Below are positions 38,267-49,262 of a DNA stretch of 64,000 nt, one piece after another (the stretch's first letter is position 1; each line of letters begins with the position of its first letter). Origin of the DNA: Heloderma charlesbogerti (taxonomy: Eukaryota > Chordata > Lepidosauria > Squamata > Helodermatidae); NCBI GenBank assembly GCA_026122225.1, contig JANEZZ010002878.1, positions 1 to 64,000 of the forward strand, given 5' to 3'. The position numbers and the translations under genes were made by a program. The notes under the pieces are model-generated. The model did not search any database. It worked only from the letters and a program-made list of their open reading frames with translations, and was not told where the DNA came from.

Positions 38267-38394
38267 GGCTTACTTCTGAGTAGACATGTGTAGGATTGTG
38301 CTCTGTGTGTATGTGTGGAGCAAAGGAAGAAATGGCTCTAATGATCCTATGAGCACACTCTATGTGGCCATGGTGGACTGGGTTGTGCCTGCTG

Positions 38395-38550
38395 GGTTTT
38401 AATGTGATATTTATATGGCTTTTATTGAATTTATTTTTTATTCTATTGCTTAAATTTTAATTATCTGTGCTTTATGTTGTACACTGCTTTATGTATTCTG
38501 AATAGAAGAGCGGCTAATAAATGCCAATAATAAATGGAATAAATAAATAT
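38395..38550 (+). mobile_element. L2-like LINE 3' tail
   Basis: ATTTATATGGCTTTTATTGA, TTTATGTTGTACACTGCTTT and GGCTAATAAATGCC plus AATAAATAAAT form an L2-type terminal region. Confidence 0.55.
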
Positions 38551-38559
38551 ATACGAGGT

Positions 38560-40200
38560 ACTGTGCTGCCTGAGCACACTTTTTCCTCCACTGTCTCAGA
38601 ACATCTGAAGCTCCCCTCAGCCAGCAGGTGAAGGAAGCAGCTGAAAGCTCCAGACCACTAACAGGGCCAGGCACTCTTACGTGATTGGCAGCAATTAGTA
38701 TTGTGTTTCCTCATAGGAAGGTTGTATGGAAGTTGTTCAGAAGACCTTTTTAATATGGTTGGTCTAGAGTTACCACCTTCGTTCTGATAGGGCCCCTGGT
38801 CTGTTAACAGCTACTTGACAGGCAGAACCGCAGTAGGCAAAACGTCCAAGATGGAGCAGGAAATTGCTTTACATTTTAAATTGCTGCCTATGACATAGCT
38901 TATTAAGGCACAAAAGCTGTGATTAAAAAAAATTAAAGACCTGAAGATGGTTGTTGTCAGATACTTGGCTTATAAGGCTGGAAATAGCAGTGGTTATAAA
39001 CAAAAATGCTATACAGATAGAGGCTGTGTTTATATTTAACATTTTAATTTGGTATAACTCTGCTGTATTTCTGCATTAACATGCTCCACTGTGCTAGTAT
39101 ATCTATACCAGTGTTTCTCTTGCTTGATCTGTGAAGAAGAAGGTCAGTGCTTGTATTACCAGTGTTAGCAGCTGCCCAGAGCTGCTTCTAGCCTCAAGCC
39201 TGAGCTCCCAATAGTAATAAAAAAGCTGTTTATTCATTGCAGCTGAAGAAAATACCAGCGGTCGCCACAAAACTAAACACTGTGGACCTCAGGCACATCA
39301 GTATTAGAGTACCATGCTGTCTTCATCTCCAGAACTATCACAGGTTGTACATTTTCATCACTAACTCTAAGTATTTTGATAGTGATTAAAACGGAGATAA
39401 GTATATTACCTCAGAGCCTATCATTCACATTCCATATATAAGTATTGCTCAGATGGGAAATATGAAAATATATAAGGCTTGAGTAAATTAAGGTTGTATA
39501 AGTGTCAGAACATTGAAGGCAGAGTGGTTAGCAGTAACTCTCAACCCTAACGGCGCACCGCTCCTCTGTAATGTGTGGGAGGACAGGGGTCATAATAAGG
39601 GCCTATCTTCCTTGCAGATTGCTTATAAGAATTACTAAGAGAATGATTATCTAAAGCACTTTCAGCATTTAGGATAGTGCTATAATTATGTATTGTTATA
39701 AAGAAGTTGCTGCATTGTTTAACAGAACGTCTTTGAATAAAACTGTTCAGTATCTTTGAGTGATATGTCCTGGTAATGCAGAAAAGACAGTCAAACTTAA
39801 TTTTAAAAAAGAAAAGATGTTCCCTCTAAATTGTATTTTAGTTTTCTCTATAATTTCCTATTTTTTTTAAAAAGAGCAACGTTTGTCAACTTGCAGGATC
39901 TTGTCATGCCATAATAAATTTCTTAGCCATTAAGGTGTTGCAAAACTCTGTTGGTTTTGCTGAAACAGACTAAATGGCTACCTACCCCTCTGGAAATTAT
40001 TCTCATAATATTCTGCCCATGTCTATATAATTCTTTGTACAGCAGCATAGTGTATAGATAAAACGCTATGGAGCTGATGGAACATGTATGATTTGTAATG
40101 AAACTATGGGTAACCCTTCATAAAAACATAGCTGAAGGGCAGTATATACTTTTATGCTCATAGATAATGGCTAGGACTAGCATAATAGTCATACGCTAAC
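38560..40200. other. No recognisable feature
   Basis: AT-rich single-copy-looking sequence; no supported gene, RNA or repeat was seen on either strand. Confidence 0.4.
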
Positions 40201-40210
40201 GTGCCCCAGG

Positions 40211-40237
40211 GTGTGTGTGTGTGTGTGTGTGTGTGTA
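40211..40237. repeat. (GT)13 microsatellite
   Basis: About thirteen GT units directly before the hAT target site at 40239. Confidence 0.9.
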
Positions 40238-40246
40238 TCTTCTAAT

Positions 40247-41027
40247 TAGTGCTGTGCCAAAAAGTTCGCTTCTTCCATTTTCGGCATTTTGTGGTGGGTG
40301 GGGGAATGAAAATTGGCAAAAGAGGCTGGGGAGGTGAGAATTTTGAGTAACTTTCTCCTTGAGGAGAGGACAGGATTTCCACTTACCTTTTAAAGTGTAC
40401 GTGGTTGCTGAGGATCTTCTATTTTTTATTAATTTAAAAGCCCCCCTCCCAACTTACAGCTGCCCAGGACTTTTTAGTGAGAAGCTTCTCCAGCCCAGCA
40501 GCTCTTCCTGAACTCTCAGGAGACCACATGACCACAACCCCTCGGCATTCAGGAAGGGCTCCAGAGCTGCAGAAGCTCTGCAAAGCAAGAACGGGGCTTT
40601 TAGAACCTTAGAAAAATTCTCTTCTTCCTTACAGCAACAGAGCAAGCAAGATAAGAGTTTTTTTCTACAGCTCCAAAGGTCCCATTTGTTCTTGTTTACA
40701 ACAGCCCGAACTTTTTGCAAAGCTTCTGCAGCCCAGGAATTGGAGAGAGAGAGGTCTCATGAGAGTTGACGGAGTGCTGCTGGGCTGGAGAAGCCTCTCT
40801 GTGAAGAGTCTCATGCTGGGGGCATTTTTCAAGTAAAAGGAAATGAAATAAGATAGAAGGAAGATCCCTCAGTCACCTCCCAAACATAAAAAGGTATGTG
40901 GAAACTCCGTTCCCCTCCCCAAGGAGACAATTCTCCAAAATTCTCCCGCTCCCTGAAAAAAAACAAGGCCTCTTTCGCAGGGAGAAAAAAATCCCGAAAA
41001 TAGGGGGCAGGATTCGGCACAATACTA
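40247..41027. mobile_element. Non-autonomous hAT element with TAGTGCTGTGCC ends
   Basis: TAGTGCTGTGCCAAAA at the left and TTCGGCACAATACTA at the right are inverted ends. The flanks CTTCTAAT (40239-40246) and ATTCTAAT (41028-41035) match at 7 of 8 bases, which supports the hAT superfamily. Inside are inverted pairs such as GAGAAGCTTCTCCAGCCCAG / CTGGGCTGGAGAAGCCTCTC. The 88-codon minus-strand frame at 40454-40720 is not a transposase. Confidence 0.82.
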
Positions 41028-41197
41028 ATTCTAATTACTGGCTCCATAAATTATTTTGATCAGCCTCCATGTAAGCAATCTGATTAACAACAAAGACTGA
41101 AAGTGTGGCATTGCACTAGATGCAAATGTAGAAATAATTACTAGAATTTAAATAGAAATACAGTACATCTTACCATAGTGTATAGAAGACTCACTAA

Positions 41198-41910
41198 GGG
41201 CTGATCTACACTTACAGGTTTTTTCGCTTTGAATGTTCAAATCTTCAAAGATCATGCCTGGATTAGAAAAAAAAAAAAATAGCGGAGAAGCCACGATTCT
41301 TTGACGATAATGCCTTAATTAAAGCTTCAAATCTTCAAATCTTCGAATTTTCGAATCTTCGAAGATCATGCCTGGATTAGGAAAAAAAACACTATGAAGA
41401 AGCCATGATTCTTTGAAGATAACACCTTAATTTAAAAAAAATAAAAAGCCGAAGCAGGAGGTAGAAGGGAGTAAAACTTAGTCTCATTTGAAGGGATAAA
41501 ACAACCCCCTGCTCAATGCAGGAAGACTGATTCCCAGGCGGCCGCCCATCCAACTACTGACCAGGGCCGACCCTGCTTATCTTCTGAGATCAGAAAAGCG
41601 TGCGTACATCCAGCCCTTTGCTTGTTGCTGAGGAAACATTGAGTGCTGAGGAAGCTATGCGATCAGTAGCTGGAAGACAACATAGAGCCGTTGAGAGCTG
41701 TGAGTGTGGTGGGCATGAAATCACCAGAAACAGGAAGAGTTTCTGATCCTCCAATGAGAGCCTCCATCTTTAAGAGCAGGAAAACAGCACAGCGCTCGAG
41801 CGCAACGGGGAAAATGGGTGAGTGTTGGATAATCATGTTTTAATGCGAGAGTGTTTAACCCGACAGGACACCAAATTCATTGTGATGGAGGGTGCAATGT
41901 AGATCAGCCC
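41198..41910. mobile_element. TIR element (GGGCTGATCTACA) carrying a 5S rRNA-derived segment
   Basis: GGGCTGATCTACACTTACAGG-type start and GGTGCAATGTAGATCAGCCC end are inverse copies over about 13 bases. An internal direct repeat contains GATCATGCCTGGATTAG (about 41251 and 41366), each followed by an A-run and GAAGCCA(C/T)GATTCTTTGA. The right half includes the 5S-like piece at 41530-41606. No target duplication could be settled, so the superfamily is open. Confidence 0.7.
41530..41606 (-). pseudogene. 5S rRNA-derived sequence, possibly a 5S/CR1 SINE head
   Basis: The minus strand reads GATAAGCAGGGTCGGCCCTG, GTAGTTGGATGGGC and GCCTGGGAAT. These match the internal control region of vertebrate 5S rRNA (A box, intermediate element, C box) with scattered changes. 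Just beyond it, AACCCCCTGCTCAATGCAGG (41503-41522) matches the CR1 3' region seen at 49571. A 5S head followed by CR1-like sequence is the layout of SINE3-type retroposons, which is my inference. It is too short and altered to be a working 5S gene. Confidence 0.75.
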
Positions 41911-42484
41911 CAGTGACCTGTGTGTCTGCTTGTTCTGCTGTCCAGGTGCTGTTGATGGGCAACTTCAAGACCCCCCTTCTTATGGTTCTTGTATCTTTAA
42001 TCTGGACTTGGACCAAACAGCTTTTCAAACAGAGCAGGCCTTCAGATAGAGGATTAACCTCTGTAAAGTAGGACGCATTGCCACCCTAAAGCAAGAGGAG
42101 TTTTGAAGGACACATGCAAGCAATAGCTTGGTAGCTGCTTATAGTAGACCAAACTTCTGCAGGATCTTGTTTATGCAAAGCAGCCTTCAAATGGTTCTGG
42201 TGTTTTTCATTGCATCGCCAAAAACCCCTTATCTTGAAGTTTGTGCTGGCTTAGTGAATATGACTAGAACTGTCTGCCAAGTTGCTTCACATAAAGTCAT
42301 GCTGCTAGGAGAAGCCTCCACAATGTTTTGTTAATTGTGAATTGGACCTCGGGAGCAAAAAAAAGAGGAAAGAAACTGAAAAGGATTTTTGTTTTAGATT
42401 CAGACTAGTTATGCTTTCTTAATTCTGATAGTTGATTGTTACATTTGCAAACAACTTTTTGTTATAAATTCAACATCCCCTCCC

Positions 42485-42735
42485 AACCTCCCAGTCTGTG
42501 ACTTGGATCCAGCATTCTCATTCCGCCAGCGGAAGGATTCCACTGGTGGAATGGGACTTCCACGTCCTCTCTTCCCACCTGCAGCCTTCCTCCACATCCG
42601 CCAAACCTCCTCTGGAGAGTCCCCCAAACCTCCAGAGCAGATTTGGGGCACGCATGAGGAACTGCAGGGGGAGGAGAGGGCGCAACAGTCCTGTTCCGCC
42701 AACAATGCGACAATACGCAATGGACAATACCCCAG
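42485..42735. mobile_element. Dispersed repeat (TGGATCCAG family), possible foldback
   Basis: GTGACTTGGATCCAGCATTC, CATTCCGCCAGCGGAAGGAT and TGGAATGGGACTTCC recur at 43843-44030 and in degraded form at 55945-56035. The right part (CAGTCCTGTTCCGCC) partly mirrors the left. Class unknown. Confidence 0.5.
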
Positions 42736-42775
42736 CATCTGTAGTGGAAACAAAATCAGGAAGATTCCTATTCCT

Positions 42776-42800
42776 GTTTGTTTGTTTGTTTGTTTGTTTA
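42776..42800. repeat. (GTTT)6 microsatellite
   Basis: Six tandem GTTT units. Confidence 0.85.
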
Positions 42801-43842
42801 ACTTCTGTATATTATTCTCCTGTTACCCCATTACCAGGGCCCTGTCTGCACTAGAAATTTCCTGCTGGTCAGACATGTAAAAGGTTTAGGGACTAAATCA
42901 TCAGTGATTGAGATAGTCACAGTGCAGACAGACAACATAGAAAAGGGGATGGTGGGAAGTAGACCATTCAAGAAGAGGCTTGAATGAAAATGTTTCTGCC
43001 ACAAAGCATGCTAAAGCTTAGTGAGCACAGCTAGAAATCAGCAGAGTGCAGATTACCTCTATAAAAGCAGTAGATATTTTGCAGAACACAAAACAACGTG
43101 GTCTGTAGGCAGGTCTGCTCCTGCCCTCTGCAGCATCCCTTTCAGGCTGCTTTTCTAGGAGCTAGCTCAGCAAGCACCAGCTGGAACACTTTAAAAGCTA
43201 TGCTGCTTGGACGGAGGCGTGCTCCCTGCGTATGTGGCTTTTGGAGCAGGAGTACACGTCTCATCCCTTCTCCAGCAGAGTAGATTCTGGGTGACACTTC
43301 CAACAACGGTAGGGGCTTGGGTGGTCTGTCCAAGTCACACCTCGTATGGGCAAGCCAGCACGATCAGTTCTCAGCATAGGTGGATCACTCTAGATTCAGA
43401 AAAAGTTCCCTATGACCTTACAAGATTGCAGAGCATCTTCATTTCCCTTGCATCCAGGTAGTAAGGCAAGAAGGAAGCCAAACTTCAACTCTGTGTATAA
43501 CAGCTCCAGACAGCAGCAGACCTTTGCTGCTGCTACTGCTAAACATTTATGAAACACAAATCCATAGAAAGGAACAGGTTGTGACCTGCTGTGTGTTTAG
43601 CATAGAAGCATAGGTCATAGTCTATGATTCCAAGCCCCAGTCTTCTTCCTTGTTTGGAACCATTAGTAATTCTCTGTAAGACAAAGCACAATACAAGGGC
43701 AATAATCCAGTATGGAGTTAGGCATGCCTCAGCCCACTAGTCACAGATGAGACCATAGATCCATTCATCAAAACTCCAGGAAGACAAAAGCAGAGGAGAG
43801 TATGAAATGGACTTAAGGTAGAGCAAAAATAGTGGAAATACA

Positions 43843-44030
43843 ATGGACTGGATCCAGATCATTCATTCTGCAACCGGAAGGATACTGTTGTGGAATGGGA
43901 CTTCCTCATCCTCTCCTCCCCTTTGTAGTCCCCCCCTCACTACACACACCCTCTAAAACTTCTCCTCTGGGAATCGCATTCAGCAAGCAGTAACTTTCCA
44001 CTGGTGCAGCTACAGAGCTGAATCCAGTCC
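43843..44030. mobile_element. Second copy of the TGGATCCAG dispersed repeat
   Basis: ACTGGATCCAGATCATTCAT and GTGGAATGGGACTTCC match 42485-42735. It ends with GAGCTGAATCCAGTCCA, the inverse of its own start, so it behaves as a terminal-inverted-repeat element. Confidence 0.55.
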
Positions 44031-44044
44031 AATGTTTTAAAGAC

Positions 44045-44810
44045 TGGAGTCTCAACTTTATTAAAAGAAAAAAAGAGCCTTGTGGCTTCTTAAAGACTAG
44101 TCCATTTATTATGGCATAAGCTTTTGTGGTCTAGAGTCCACTTCATGGGATGTGTGAAGTGTCATCCTTAGTTATAAGCATGCCTAAAAAGGTAAAGGTA
44201 AAGGTGTCCCCAGCCAGTTGTGTCCAACTCTAGGGTGTGGTGCTCATCTCCATTACTAAGCCGAAGAGCCAGTGCTGTCCAAAGACGCTTCCGTGGTCAT
44301 GTGGCCGGCATGACTGAACACCGAGGTGCACGGAACGCTGTTACCTTTCCCGCCGAAGCGGTACCTATTTATCTACTTGCAATTTCTTGCTTTCGAACTG
44401 CTAGGTTGGCAGAAGCTGGGACTGAAGACGGGAGCTCACTCCGTCACGCAGCACTTGGGTCTCGAACTGCTGTCCTATCGACCTTCCGGTCTGCAGTTCA
44501 GCATCTTAACCACTAAGCCACCGCGACCCCTATAAGCATGGCTAGGGGGTTGTAAAAGTGAGATCACAGAGAAATGAAGTACAGAAAGTACAGGCAGTGA
44601 TGGACAATTATGCTATTAAGAGTGACCACTTACAAAGCACCCTTGATGACAACATAAACATCCTGGCGTTAGTGAGCTAATTAACAGATGCAGCGTGATT
44701 AAAAACTCATTATCCCAATTCAAGCCACTGGTGATAGATCTGAACTCTTGATAAACTCTAAGCCAGCAGTTTCATGTTGCAGTCTCCCCTTGAAATTTGT
44801 TTGAGAATAG
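44045..44810 (-). mobile_element. Widespread amniote repeat, possibly Penelope-like, interrupted by a SINE
   Basis: The left piece holds GAGCCTTGTGGCTTCTTAAA, TTATGGCATAAGCTTTTGTG and GAGTCCACTTCATGGGATG, wording I recognise from reptile repeats. After the SINE (44187-44530) it resumes with ATAAACATCCTGGCGTTAGT, GAGCTAATTAACAGATGC and CCCAATTCAAGCCACTGGTG. The Penelope-like assignment is from memory and tentative. Confidence 0.5.
44187..44530 (-). mobile_element. Sauria-type tRNA-derived SINE, near full length
   Basis: On the minus strand it starts GGGGTCGCGGTGGCTTAGTG (A box) and has CAGTTCGAGACC (B box). The 3' end carries GAGTTGGACACAACTGGC and AC(C)TTTACC repeats. That tail resembles the BovB 3' end (GTCGGACACGACTG), consistent with mobilisation by BovB. 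Target duplications TATAAGCATG lie at 44173-44182 and 44531-44540. Confidence 0.92.
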
Positions 44811-44864
44811 CCATCTTCAGGCCAATAGCAGAGTGTCCTGGGAGGTTGAGATAGTCCCCCACTG

Positions 44865-45178
44865 GATTCCCCCCTCCAAAGGTTGGGGTCTCCAACCCTG
44901 TTGGGCTGGTGGGCTCATTTGGACTTTTGATAAAGTGCCATGGGTGCCATCACAAAATGTGTGCCTTAAGGGGTGCCCATTCACAAAATGGCTGCTGTGG
45001 TGGGTACAGGCAGTCACAAAACACCCATTTCACAGAAAGGCAAAATGGTGAGGCTAAAAGACAACTTGCCCAAAATCCTAAATAAATAACAGGTATCAGT
45101 AGAGCACTTTGTGGGTGCAGGGGTAGTGTCTGTGAGTGCATTGGTGCCCAAATTCACCAAGTTACCGACCCCTGCCTT
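44865..45178. mobile_element. Old DNA-transposon-like repeat (GGTCTCCAACCC...ACCGACCCCTGCC)
   Basis: Contains GGGTCTCCAACCCTGTTGGG, AAAGTGCCATGGGTGCCATC, CACAAAATGGCTGCTG and CAAGTTACCGACCCCTGCC. The style matches old hAT-type MITEs of reptile genomes, but no target duplication was found. Confidence 0.45.
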
Positions 45179-45467
45179 AACCACTATGCTGAATTGATAC
45201 ATGGTATATCCACCATAGCAGATGTTCTACCCTCATCTCTCTCCCCTCAACTCAGTAACAGCAGCTTTTCCTGAGGTTATAAGAGGATAGCCACACAGAT
45301 GTTCAGAACTGGTGCAACATTTGGACAAAGAATGAAATACTGATATCTGCAGGTATAAACTGAAAGTTATGAATCTATCTCCATAAAACATGTAATTGTA
45401 GCAGAGCTTCCTAGAAAGCCTTTTGCTCAGTTATGAGAAGTAGGGACTTTTAATGTTGTCTGTTGAA

Positions 45468-46086
45468 TAGGGATGTCAGAGAATTCCGTGACGGATCTCG
45501 GTGAGGCCAAATGCCAGTGCATTCGGCCCCCCGAAATCCATCGCAGGACGAAGCCCCCGCCCCCCCAACCCACGAAAGGCACGTGAAACGGAGCACTTAC
45601 CTGCTCCCGTCCGCGCTGCTTTGTGAATGGCGGCTGTCCTGCAGCCGCCATTTGCTTCCTCCTCTTCATAGCCGTGATAGGCTATGTAAATACTTACGTA
45701 GCCTATCATGGCGGGGCGGGGGGAACCCAGCGTATGCAAATGGCGGCGGCTACCACCATTTGTGTACGCTGGGGTTTTTCCCCCTGCCGTGATAGGCTAT
45801 GTAAATATTTACATAGCCTGTCATGGCTCAATACAGGGACACAAATGGCGGCGGCTATGACAGCCGCCATTTGCGTCCCTGCAGGGCTGCCCAGCAGCTG
45901 GATGTCCGGCTGTGGGCGGCCGGAGCTGGCTGGTGGCTCCACAGCGCAGAGCCAGCCGGGTAGGATTCTGGGGGAAGGGACGGAGCACCTCCCCCCCGTC
46001 AAGGATTCCGGGGGGAGGGACGGAGCACCTCCCCCCCACTGCGGATTGCCCAGCGCGGAGCCAGGTAGGTGTTTCGTACATCCCTA
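45468..46086 (+). mobile_element. Palindrome-rich non-autonomous hAT element, copy 3
   Basis: Perfect duplications CTGTTGAA (45460-45467 and 46087-46094) bracket TAGGGATGTCAGAGAATTCC...TTTCGTACATCCCTA. Two hairpins (45671-45711 and 45786-45828) carry the GATAGGCTATGTAAAT / TTACGTAGCCTATC unit. Sub-terminal sequence is nearly the same as copy 1 (CGGATCTCGGTGAGGCCAAA). The GC-rich frames inside are not genes. Confidence 0.93.
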
Positions 46087-46479
46087 CTGTTGAACATTGA
46101 CTAAGAAATTCAGGCTTCACACAGGCGTAGGTACCTTTACTAGGTTCCATTCTGCTCCCTGAAGGGGTGCTTAATTCAGGCCTGAAACACAGTTTCTCTT
46201 AAGCTGAGGGGTTGAGGAAGTCTGCAGGCTGGGTTGTACATAAGGGTTAATTCACTGTGCCTGGAAGATAACATACTTAATGTTTATCAAGAAAGCTCAG
46301 ATATCAAAATAGGAAGGAGTAACTGCTATTTAATCAGTATCTAATACCTATAAGTCAATATTATCTCAGAAGCGAAGGACATGGATTTTTTAACTCCTTT
46401 ATAAAAGGGATCTTTCTTATAATGAAACCTCTCATGCTTAAAGTTTTAAGCTTAGCCAATGAAGCTGAAGATACCATGG

Positions 46480-46732
46480 AAAGATTAGTATGTAGGAGCA
46501 GGGCCTTTTCAGTATGTGCCTCCCATCGTCCATCTTATGGAATACTCATTTGACCTCATTACTTCCATCCTTATAGAGGCAGATGAAAACATTTTTGTTC
46601 CATCATGCTTGTGAGAGTGAGGCTGTTGCCAACTTAGACCAAGAGCTGGAGATTGATCTGCTACTGTTTTGATCTGTTTTATTGAGCTACTGATTTTATT
46701 TTTGTTGGTATCAGTTATATTTTATGCTATAT
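46480..46732 (+). mobile_element. L2-like LINE 3' region, interrupted
   Basis: GGAGCAGGGCCTTTTCAGTA, GAACATTTTTGTTCCATCA-like wording and TTTATTGAGCTACTGATTTT resemble L2-type 3' ends. It runs into the BovB fragment at 46733, after which AATGCTGTAAATAAAATAAA may be its continuation. Confidence 0.45.
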
Positions 46733-46871
46733 GAGATGGCTAGATAGCATCACCGATGCAACAAATATGAATTTGAGCACACTCCGGGAGACAGCAGAGG
46801 ACAGGAAGGCCTGGCATGCTATGGTCCATGGGGTCACGAAGAGTCGGACATGACTTAACGACTGAACAACA
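46733..46871 (+). mobile_element. 5'-truncated BovB LINE tail
   Basis: Matches the last 140 bases of the element at 10012-13224 (GATGGCTAGATAGCATCACC, TTTGAGCACACTCCGGGAGA, GGTCACGAAGAGTCGGACAT), ending in GAACAACAAA. No clear target duplication. Confidence 0.88.
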
Positions 46872-46879
46872 AATATACA

Positions 46880-49170
46880 AATGCTGTAAATAAAATAAAC
46901 ATTTTTTTGTTGGCCATTATCCGTTCTGTCCCTGTAGTAGGTATTACATCAAGGTTCAGAGGCACTCTGGCTGACCTAGAACAATGATGTGTTTCTTCAA
47001 GGTAATCATTGATCCCTGGATCAGAAAGTCTTTTCTTTGTCACAGGAAATGCTCTTGTTTAGAATGTTCATAGCTGTCTGCAGTCTAATTTGCAAGTGAT
47101 TACTGCAGACAGTCCAGCCCCTTGTGCAAAATCCTGTATTGAGCATCACAGCAGGAGACTCGATGAAGTGTGAGTAAGTAGCTTGCAGCCTTTCTCTGCA
47201 CATTTGCCTGGGCATAAGTCCTATTGTACTTAGCGGGACTTCTCTCCAAGCATAGGATCAGGCTGCAAGTCAAGTTAGTTGCATGTACACTTACTAGCTG
47301 ATAGCTCAAGTATCATCTGAAACAAGGATTATGTTTTCTTCACTGCTGTCTGTGAAGATTGGAACCATCCCTCCATTAAATGTTGCTCCTTTTTGTTTGT
47401 TCAATGGAAATAAAATCCAGTTTGTTCTGGAACTGTCAAGGAAATCTAGGAAGCTTATGAATCTAACTGGAATGTGGAAGGACTGATAAAAGTCTTATCT
47501 TGCAAAATGATCTCTCCTTGGACAATGAAGTGATTTACTGTATGTATGAATAGCAGAAAGTCTGGATCATTAAAGAGTTGCCTTCATACTTTATCTGGAG
47601 TTGGGTTTATAATGCCATACCTGGCTTGGATAGTGTGAACTGCCCTGCTGTTATAATTGAGTTAATGTTGTATTGTAATGAATTATAATTATGGTTATTG
47701 TATTTGTTTATTTTGAGAACTGCTTTGAGCACAATGTATTGTGGGAAATGTGGTATACAAATGAATTTACTATGACTGTGTGTATCTGTAACCCTATCCC
47801 AATGTCACCAATATTTCCGTGGGAGGACAACCTCTGGCTTTCCCAGGAAGGTCTGAAGGGGGATGGTAACCACATTGGGACAAATGTGATTGTAGTCCTC
47901 TCTTCAGGCAAGAGTTCTGTGAAACTGGGTCTCCGTGTCCCTTCTTCCACTGATAAAAATACCTGAATAGGGCTTGTGTGTGAACCTAAAAAATCCCCAA
48001 ATTATTGTAACAAAATTGTTTCTTATCATTGAAGCTGGGAATGGATAGGCCAGCTCAGTTTAATAATGAGACAAGAAGGAAGGTTTCGTTATTGTTCAAA
48101 CCAGAGCACTAGACTGGGAGCTAGAAACCTGATGATGTAAGACAGCCACATTCCCAAACCACAGGGGGAAGCAAAAACACAACACGACGCAAAACTCCAT
48201 AGAGGCATGAGTCAGGTTATAGGAGAAAACCCCTCCCATTACCTAATATGGCAAGCAGAGAAACTGGGCTCAGATGCATGAGTCAGAGCCACCACTCAAA
48301 TATCTGAGGTAAATCTGTTCCATCTCAGCACCACAAGGCTTGGCTCATAGTTGTCATCTCTGGCTGTGAGCATCGCTGGTACTTCCACACAGAGCTTAAG
48401 CTTTTGCTGGGCATCATGTCTGGACCCTGTTTTGTTTTTCTTCCCCAGGTCTAGAATTAACTCTGATGAATTTTTGATAAATTATGAGAGTTCCAGTGTT
48501 CCTAGAGCACATTTGGTTAACAGGTAGTCTGATCCATGCAGTGATAGCACAATCTTGTGCATGTTTACTCAGAAGTAAGTCCCACTGTGTTCAGTTAAAC
48601 CTATTCTCATTGAACACAGTGAAAATGTGCACAGGACTGCAGCCCTAACCACTACAGGCAAGGATTAAAAAAAAAATGCAGCAAAATGTATCTGTTAATA
48701 CTATTTTCCACAAACAAGCCATTTGCTTAACTTACTTATCTAGAAAGTTTTATATCCTGCACTTTCTGTCTCAAGAGACACTCAAGCCAACCTCCATCAA
48801 ATATAAAACAGTACAACATTGTTGAAAATAGTGTTCAATATTTATTTACCCCTAGTTATTCATCATCTGAGTTCTAGACTTTCTTTCAACATTGTACAAA
48901 TATTTTAATTACTTAATCCAGTAGTTAATCACTGCCTTGAGAAAGTTCCATGCTGCCTTGAGGGGGTTCCACCCTTAAAGGCAGCCTGTAGATAGATTAT
49001 AAACTTTTAAAATGTAAATAATTTTTGTTCAGTCAAGATTAATGAGCAGTATATGGCTTCTCTGTTTTAATCAGAATTCAACTGAAAATACTAAGCTGCA
49101 TTATCTGTTGGACAGTTCTTTTTAATTTATCTGGAACATGGTTTTGGTGCTATTTCATGGTCCAGAAAAA
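46880..49170. other. Mostly unannotated; two short dispersed repeats
   Basis: No gene seen. Copies of the GGAGTAAGTCCC-type repeat lie at about 47195-47275 and 48545-48650 (the latter folds: CACTGTGTTCAGTTAAACCT against TTCTCATTGAACACAGTG). An L2-like tail is possible at 47640-47760. Confidence 0.4.
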
Positions 49171-49174
49171 AATA

Positions 49175-49262
49175 TTGATTTATTTACACCATTTATACCC
49201 TGCCCTTTAGCCAAAAGGTTTCCCAGAGTGGCTTACAAAGATAAGTAACATGGCAGTCCCTG
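49175..49262 (-). mobile_element. L2-like LINE 3' tail
   Basis: ATTTACACCATTTATACCC, TGCCCTTTAGCC and AGAGTGGCTTACAAAG are the inverse of the common L2-type tail. Confidence 0.55.

Noticed and set aside
41530..41606. Functional 5S rRNA gene
   Set aside because: Only about 77 of roughly 120 bases are recognisable, with several changes in the promoter boxes, and there is no T-run terminator at the right place.
45476..46150. Frames of 80-156 codons on both strands
   Set aside because: Same cause: they translate hAT copy 3 and share peptides with copy 1.
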